DNA of 64,000 nt from Hymenobacter sedentarius (GTDB taxonomy: Bacteria > Bacteroidota > Bacteroidia > Cytophagales > Hymenobacteraceae). The translations under genes and the position numbers were made by a program. A model generated the notes under the pieces. The model was not told where the DNA came from, made no database searches, and saw nothing but the letters and a program-made list of their open reading frames with translations. Every line of letters starts with the position of its first letter. The stretch's first letter is position 1. Positions 60,735-64,000 of the stretch are shown here, one piece after another. The stretch covers positions 3,162,001 through 3,226,000 of the forward strand of contig NZ_CP013909.1 of the NCBI RefSeq assembly GCF_001507645.1, read 5' to 3'.

Positions 60735-62039
60735 TTACAGCCGGCGAATGTCGGCCCCGAGGGCGGTGAGGCGCTGGTCGATGTTCTGGTAGCCGCGGTC
60801 AATCTGCTCCACGTTTTCAATCGTGCTTTTGCCTTCAGCGGAAAGAGCCGCAATGAGCAGGGCCACACCGGCCCGAATGTCGGGCGATGTCATGGTGATG
60901 CCGCGCAGGCGCGTGCGCTGGTCCAGCCCGATAACCGTAGCGCGGTGCGGGTCGCAGAGAATAATCTGGGCGCCCATGTCGATTAGCTTGTCGACGAAAA
61001 ACAGGCGGCTCTCGAACATCTTCTGGTGAATGAGCACGGTGCCCTTGGCCTGGCAGGCCACTACCAGCACAATGCTGAGCAGGTCCGGGGTAAAGCCCGG
61101 CCAGGTGTGGTCGCTCACCGTGAGGATAGAGCCGTCGAGGTAGGTGGCAATTTCGTAGTGGGGCTGGGCCGGGATATGAATGTCATCGCCGCGGAACTCC
61201 AGCTGGATGCCCAGCTTGCGGAAGGTATCCGGAATAAGGCCCAACTGCGGAATCTGGCAGTCCTTGATGGTGATTTCGGAGCCCGTCATGGCGGCGAGGC
61301 CGATGAAAGAGCCGATTTCAATCATGTCGGGCAGCATGCGGTGCTCGGTGCCGCCCAGGCTTTCGACGCCTTCGATGGTGAGCAGGTTAGAGCCAATGCC
61401 CTGGATGTTAGCGCCCATGCGCACCAGCATCCGGCACAGCTGCTGCAGATAAGGCTCGCAGGCAGCGTTATATATGGTGGTAGTGCCTTCGGCTAATACG
61501 GCGGCCATCAGGATGTTGGCTGTGCCGGTTACGGACGCTTCATCAAGCAGCATGTGGGTGCCCTGGAGCTTGCCCTCGGCCTTGATGCGGTAGAAATCGG
61601 TGCCTTCGAGGGTGAGCTTACCGCCCAGCTTCTCGAGGCCCAGGAAGTGCGTGTCCATGGGACGGCGGCCAATTTTGTCGCCGCCCGGCTTGGGCAGCTG
61701 GCAGCGGCCGTAGCGGCCCAGCATGGGGCCCAGAATCATGACCGAACCCCGCAGCGCGCCCGCCTGGGCCACGAATGCGGGCGAATCCATGTAGTCAAGG
61801 TTGACGTCCTCGGCCTGAAAAACGTACGTGTCGGTGGCCAGCTTGCCCACTTTTACGCCCAGGTCGCGCAGCAGCTCAATAAGCTTGTTTACATCCCGGA
61901 TGTCGGGGATGTTACTGATGGTCACCGGCTCCGGCGTCAGCAGTACTGCACAGAGAATTTGGAGGGCTTCGTTTTTAGCGCCCTGGGGCGTGATTTCGCC
62001 GCGCAGCGCTTTGCCACCGCGTACTTCAAATGCAGCCAT
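60735..62039 (-). CDS. murA: UDP-N-acetylglucosamine 1-carboxyvinyltransferase
   Basis: First committed enzyme of peptidoglycan precursor synthesis, 434 residues; it adds enolpyruvate from PEP to UDP-GlcNAc. G-A-K22-N23-E-A supplies the substrate-binding Lys/Asn. The active-site loop reads P-K-P-G-G-D121-K-I-G-R-R-P, with Asp where E. coli has Cys115, the residue alkylated by fosfomycin. That change is known to give fosfomycin insensitivity in mycobacteria and chlamydiae while keeping activity. R-L-R-G-I-T-M-T-S-P-D-I-R-A-G is the other conserved block. Start ATG 62039. Confidence 0.95.
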   Translation of the reverse strand: MAAFEVRGGKALRGEITPQGAKNEALQILCAVLLTPEPVTISNIPDIRDVNKLIELLRDLGVKVGKLATDTYVFQAEDVNLDYMDSPAFVAQAGALRGSVMILGPMLGRYGRCQLPKPGGDKIGRRPMDTHFLGLEKLGGKLTLEGTDFYRIKAEGKLQGTHMLLDEASVTGTANILMAAVLAEGTTTIYNAACEPYLQQLCRMLVRMGANIQGIGSNLLTIEGVESLGGTEHRMLPDMIEIGSFIGLAAMTGSEITIKDCQIPQLGLIPDTFRKLGIQLEFRGDDIHIPAQPHYEIATYLDGSILTVSDHTWPGFTPDLLSIVLVVACQAKGTVLIHQKMFESRLFFVDKLIDMGAQIILCDPHRATVIGLDQRTRLRGITMTSPDIRAGVALLIAALSAEGKSTIENVEQIDRGYQNIDQRLTALGADIRRL

Positions 62040-62070
62040 TTTTTATTTAATCGGGTTGATATTCGAGTAG

Positions 62071-62170
62071 GCAGAACGTCATGCTGAGCTGGCCGAAGCA
62101 GCTCTACCGCTGTACTAAATCTAGTTAGTTGCGTGGAAGAGGTGCTTCGGCCAGCTCAGCATGACGTTCC
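62071..62170. repeat. Intergenic inverted repeat, AACGTCATGCTGAGC family, copy 2
   Basis: Left arm 62071-62107 and right arm 62132-62170 are inverted copies (AACGTCATGCTGAGC then GCCGAAGCA), shorter inside than copy 1 at 38108. It lies between the DUF4290 gene and murA, which run in the same direction, and ends 11 bp from the DUF4290 stop. Confidence 0.75.
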
Positions 62171-62181
62171 AAAAGAAACTA

Positions 62182-62913
62182 TTACTGAGGGGGCTGCTGG
62201 GGTTCCTGGCGGCCTTTCTTGCGCTTTTTGCCGCCTTTGTTGCCAAATCCGCCGTTTCGGCCGTCGCGGTTGTCGCGGCCTTCGCGCCGGTCGCGGCCTT
62301 CCCTCTGCTGCGGCTGGGGCACGATGAAAGCCGGCGTGCGGCCGGTGCCGCCTGGCATCTCAAACAGGTTTTCGCTGTCGACCACGGCCGGGTCGAGGCG
62401 GAGCTGGCCGCCGGAGAGCTCGCCCAGATGGCGCAGGATGGTCACGTCCTTGGCGTTTTCCTTGTTGTGCTGGCGGTACAGGAACTTCATGGTCCGGCCA
62501 ATCTGAACGGTGGCCTGTTCGCGCTCAGCCGGGTCCTCAATGGTCAGGGCCTTGGCAATCAGGGCCTCCACGGCCGCGCCGTAGGCCCGGAGCTTCGGGG
62601 CCTGGCGGGGGTAGGGGACGCGGGTAGGCTTCTCGGTACGAATTGTGAGGCTGCGCAGTGGCACGGGTGCATCCAAGGTCACTTCTTCGCCGGCCATGGC
62701 GTGCAGGTGGTTCCAGAGGCGGGTTTGTACCTCAGGCAACTCACGCAGCGACGGCTGCAAGCGGAGCATCAGTTGCACAATCTGCCCGGCCCGCTTGGTG
62801 CGCTCGGCCACGTCTTCAATCTGGGCTAGGCCCTGAATGAGCTGGTAGGTGCTGTGCCCGTATTCGCGCACCAGCAGTTGCAGGTGGAAGGGCAGGGTGG
62901 TGAGGTCGGTCAT
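62182..62913 (-). CDS. DUF4290 protein with Gly/Arg-rich tail
   Basis: Product of about 243 residues. Residues 1-185 match, by recall, the Bacteroidota-specific DUF4290: L-P-F-H-x-Q-L-x-V-R-E-Y-G near the start and L-W-N-H-L in the middle. The last 45 residues are R-D-x-R-E-G-R-D and G/K-rich, like an RNA-binding tail. Function unknown. I recall this gene beside murA in other Bacteroidota; here only the inverted repeat separates them. ATG 62913 is used. It follows the helicase gene by 88 bp. Confidence 0.85.
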   Translation of the reverse strand: MTDLTTLPFHLQLLVREYGHSTYQLIQGLAQIEDVAERTKRAGQIVQLMLRLQPSLRELPEVQTRLWNHLHAMAGEEVTLDAPVPLRSLTIRTEKPTRVPYPRQAPKLRAYGAAVEALIAKALTIEDPAEREQATVQIGRTMKFLYRQHNKENAKDVTILRHLGELSGGQLRLDPAVVDSENLFEMPGGTGRTPAFIVPQPQQREGRDRREGRDNRDGRNGGFGNKGGKKRKKGRQEPQQPPQ

Positions 62914-62927
62914 AGAAAGCAATAGGA

Positions 62928-62948
62928 GGGCCCGCCAAAGGCGGGCCC
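62928..62948 (-). terminator. GC hairpin after the helicase gene
   Basis: GGGCCCGCC pairs with GGCGGGCCC around AAA, 52 bp past the helicase stop. No good U tract follows on the minus strand, so termination may be partial. Confidence 0.4.
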
Positions 62949-63000
62949 GGGCCAAAGATAGGAAGAAGGCTTATGCCTCCTCTATATGGGCCGCAAAAGG

Positions 63001-64000
63001 TTAGTGCACCCGCAGCTTGGCGAAGCTGAGCAATAGCACTTTCTCACCTACTTCTTCGAACTGAATGGTGGCTTTGGTGGTACCCTGCTGCGTTTCGAGC
63101 TGGCTCACTACGCCGAAGCCGAACTTGGCGTGCTCGACGCGCTGCCCGCTTTGCAGCTTGGAGGTGTCGGAAGGAGTGAAGTCGGCCGGGGCCACGTATT
63201 TGGTGGCTTGCACCTTACGCGGCGCCGTTGGAATTAGGTTCGAGCGGCGCTCAAATACGTGCTGAAACGGCGACTCGCCCGCGCCCGGCCCGGCCGCGAA
63301 TTTGAAGTTGACGTACTGCGGGTCAATCTCATCCAGAAAGCGGCTTTTTTCGCAGCTGCGCAAGTTGCCCCACTGGTAGCGCGAAGTGGCGTAGCTCAAC
63401 GTGAGCTTCTTCTCGGCCCGCGTGATGGCTACGTAAAACAGGCGGCGCTCTTCCTCCAGGTCAGCCCGCGAGGTAATCATCATCTGGCTCGGGAAGAGAT
63501 TTTCCTCCATGCCCACGATGTACACATTGCGGAATTCCAGACCCTTTGCCGAGTGAATGGTCATCAGCGTCACGGCTTCGCCTTCCTGCGCTGCGTCTTT
63601 CAGGTCGGAGTCCGTCACCAGAGCAATGTCCTGCAGGAAGGCGCCGAGGCTCTTGTCTTCGCGCTCGGGGTCGTCGACGTATTCCTTGATACCGTTGAGC
63701 AGCTCCTGCATGTTTTCGTAGCGGGAGAGGCCCTCTATGCTCTTATCGGCGTACAGTTCCTCGAGCATGCCCGAGTTTTTGGCGATGAATTTGGCCGCTT
63801 CAAAGGCATCTTCCTTGGCCGCTACCACCATGTAGCTTTTGATTTTCTCGGCAAAGCCCACCACCGGATTCGACACCCGCGCCGGCATAAACTGGTCGGC
63901 GTTGGCTACTACTTCCCACAGTGAGTGGTTGTTTTCGTCGGCCGTGGTGATGAGTTTGCTGATTGTAGTATCGCCGATGCCGCGCTTGGGGTAGTTAATC
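63001..64000 (-). CDS. UvrD/PcrA-type helicase, C-terminal part (cut by window edge)
   Basis: Superfamily 1 DNA helicase; only the last 333 residues are inside the window, since the frame is open to base 64000. The first visible residues N-Y-P-K-R-G-I-G are the motif before the 2B domain. V-T-L-M-T-I-H-S-A-K-G-L-E-F (motif V) and E-E-R-R-L-F-Y-V-A-I-T-R-A (motif VI) follow. The last 65 residues form a small beta-rich tail (V-E-H-A-K-F-G-F-G-V-V) typical of PcrA, which binds RNA polymerase in other species. It acts in repair and removal of protein from DNA. pcrA or uvrD naming is open. Confidence 0.9.
   Translation of the reverse strand, partial: INYPKRGIGDTTISKLITTADENNHSLWEVVANADQFMPARVSNPVVGFAEKIKSYMVVAAKEDAFEAAKFIAKNSGMLEELYADKSIEGLSRYENMQELLNGIKEYVDDPEREDKSLGAFLQDIALVTDSDLKDAAQEGEAVTLMTIHSAKGLEFRNVYIVGMEENLFPSQMMITSRADLEEERRLFYVAITRAEKKLTLSYATSRYQWGNLRSCEKSRFLDEIDPQYVNFKFAAGPGAGESPFQHVFERRSNLIPTAPRKVQATKYVAPADFTPSDTSKLQSGQRVEHAKFGFGVVSQLETQQGTTKATIQFEEVGEKVLLLSFAKLRVH

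Overview
The window looks like a chromosomal segment of a GC-rich Bacteroidota, most probably Hymenobacter or a close relative in the Cytophagales. The signs are two proteins with type IX secretion sorting domains, an outer-membrane beta-barrel receptor with a carboxypeptidase-like regulatory domain, a DUF4290 gene, a short PspC protein, promoters of the Bacteroidota type (TTG, 19-21 nt, TAnnTTTG), and few Shine-Dalgarno sites. The genus is an inference from gene style; no 16S rRNA lies in the window.

Layout. 1-8.4 kb is accessory. It holds two uncharacterised genes, a 2-kb stretch without convincing genes, and an apparent integrated element at about 3.1-7.9 kb. That element encodes a 541-aa protein with the three core motifs of the family A polymerase / T7-RNA-polymerase superfamily (most like the 'TV-Pol' polymerases of transposons and viruses), a small 144-aa partner and a divergent tyrosine recombinase. 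Repeats and hairpins lie in its non-coding parts. 8.9-33.6 kb is mostly ordinary chromosome: a cytochrome b / molybdenum oxidoreductase pair, DUF2256, a methyltransferase, a thioesterase, DinB and GT-C-like membrane proteins, pdhB, an OmpA/TPR lipoprotein, YbaB, GT2, a T9SS type B protein, hutH, hisS, an outer-membrane receptor, a MORN-repeat protein, a thiolase and a BatB/BatC-like pair. Three tRNA genes (Ser-GCT, Pro-TGG, Arg-TCT) follow at 33.7-34.0 kb. 34-50.7 kb holds a T9SS protein, gyrB, RidA, ppk1 with a convergent exopolyphosphatase gene, a metallophosphoesterase-BamA-like fusion, a sirtuin, purU and topA.

50.9-59.0 kb is a compact chemosensory operon: a soluble chemoreceptor with an unusually long array of 92-residue HAMP-type repeats, CheW, CheY, CheA without a P2 domain, and a CheC-type phosphatase. 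No cheR or cheB is visible. The parts fit together as receptor array, adaptor, kinase, response regulator and regulator phosphatase. The window ends with an agmatinase-family gene, a small four-helix membrane protein, murA (Cys to Asp at the fosfomycin target position), DUF4290 and the C-terminal third of a UvrD/PcrA helicase cut by the window edge.

Intergenic regions carry at least four families of inverted repeats, including two copies of an AACGTCATGCTGAGC-ended element. The likeliest undescribed systems are the TV-Pol-like element and the methylation-free HAMP-array chemosensory operon. All calls come from reading sequence; no database search was run.
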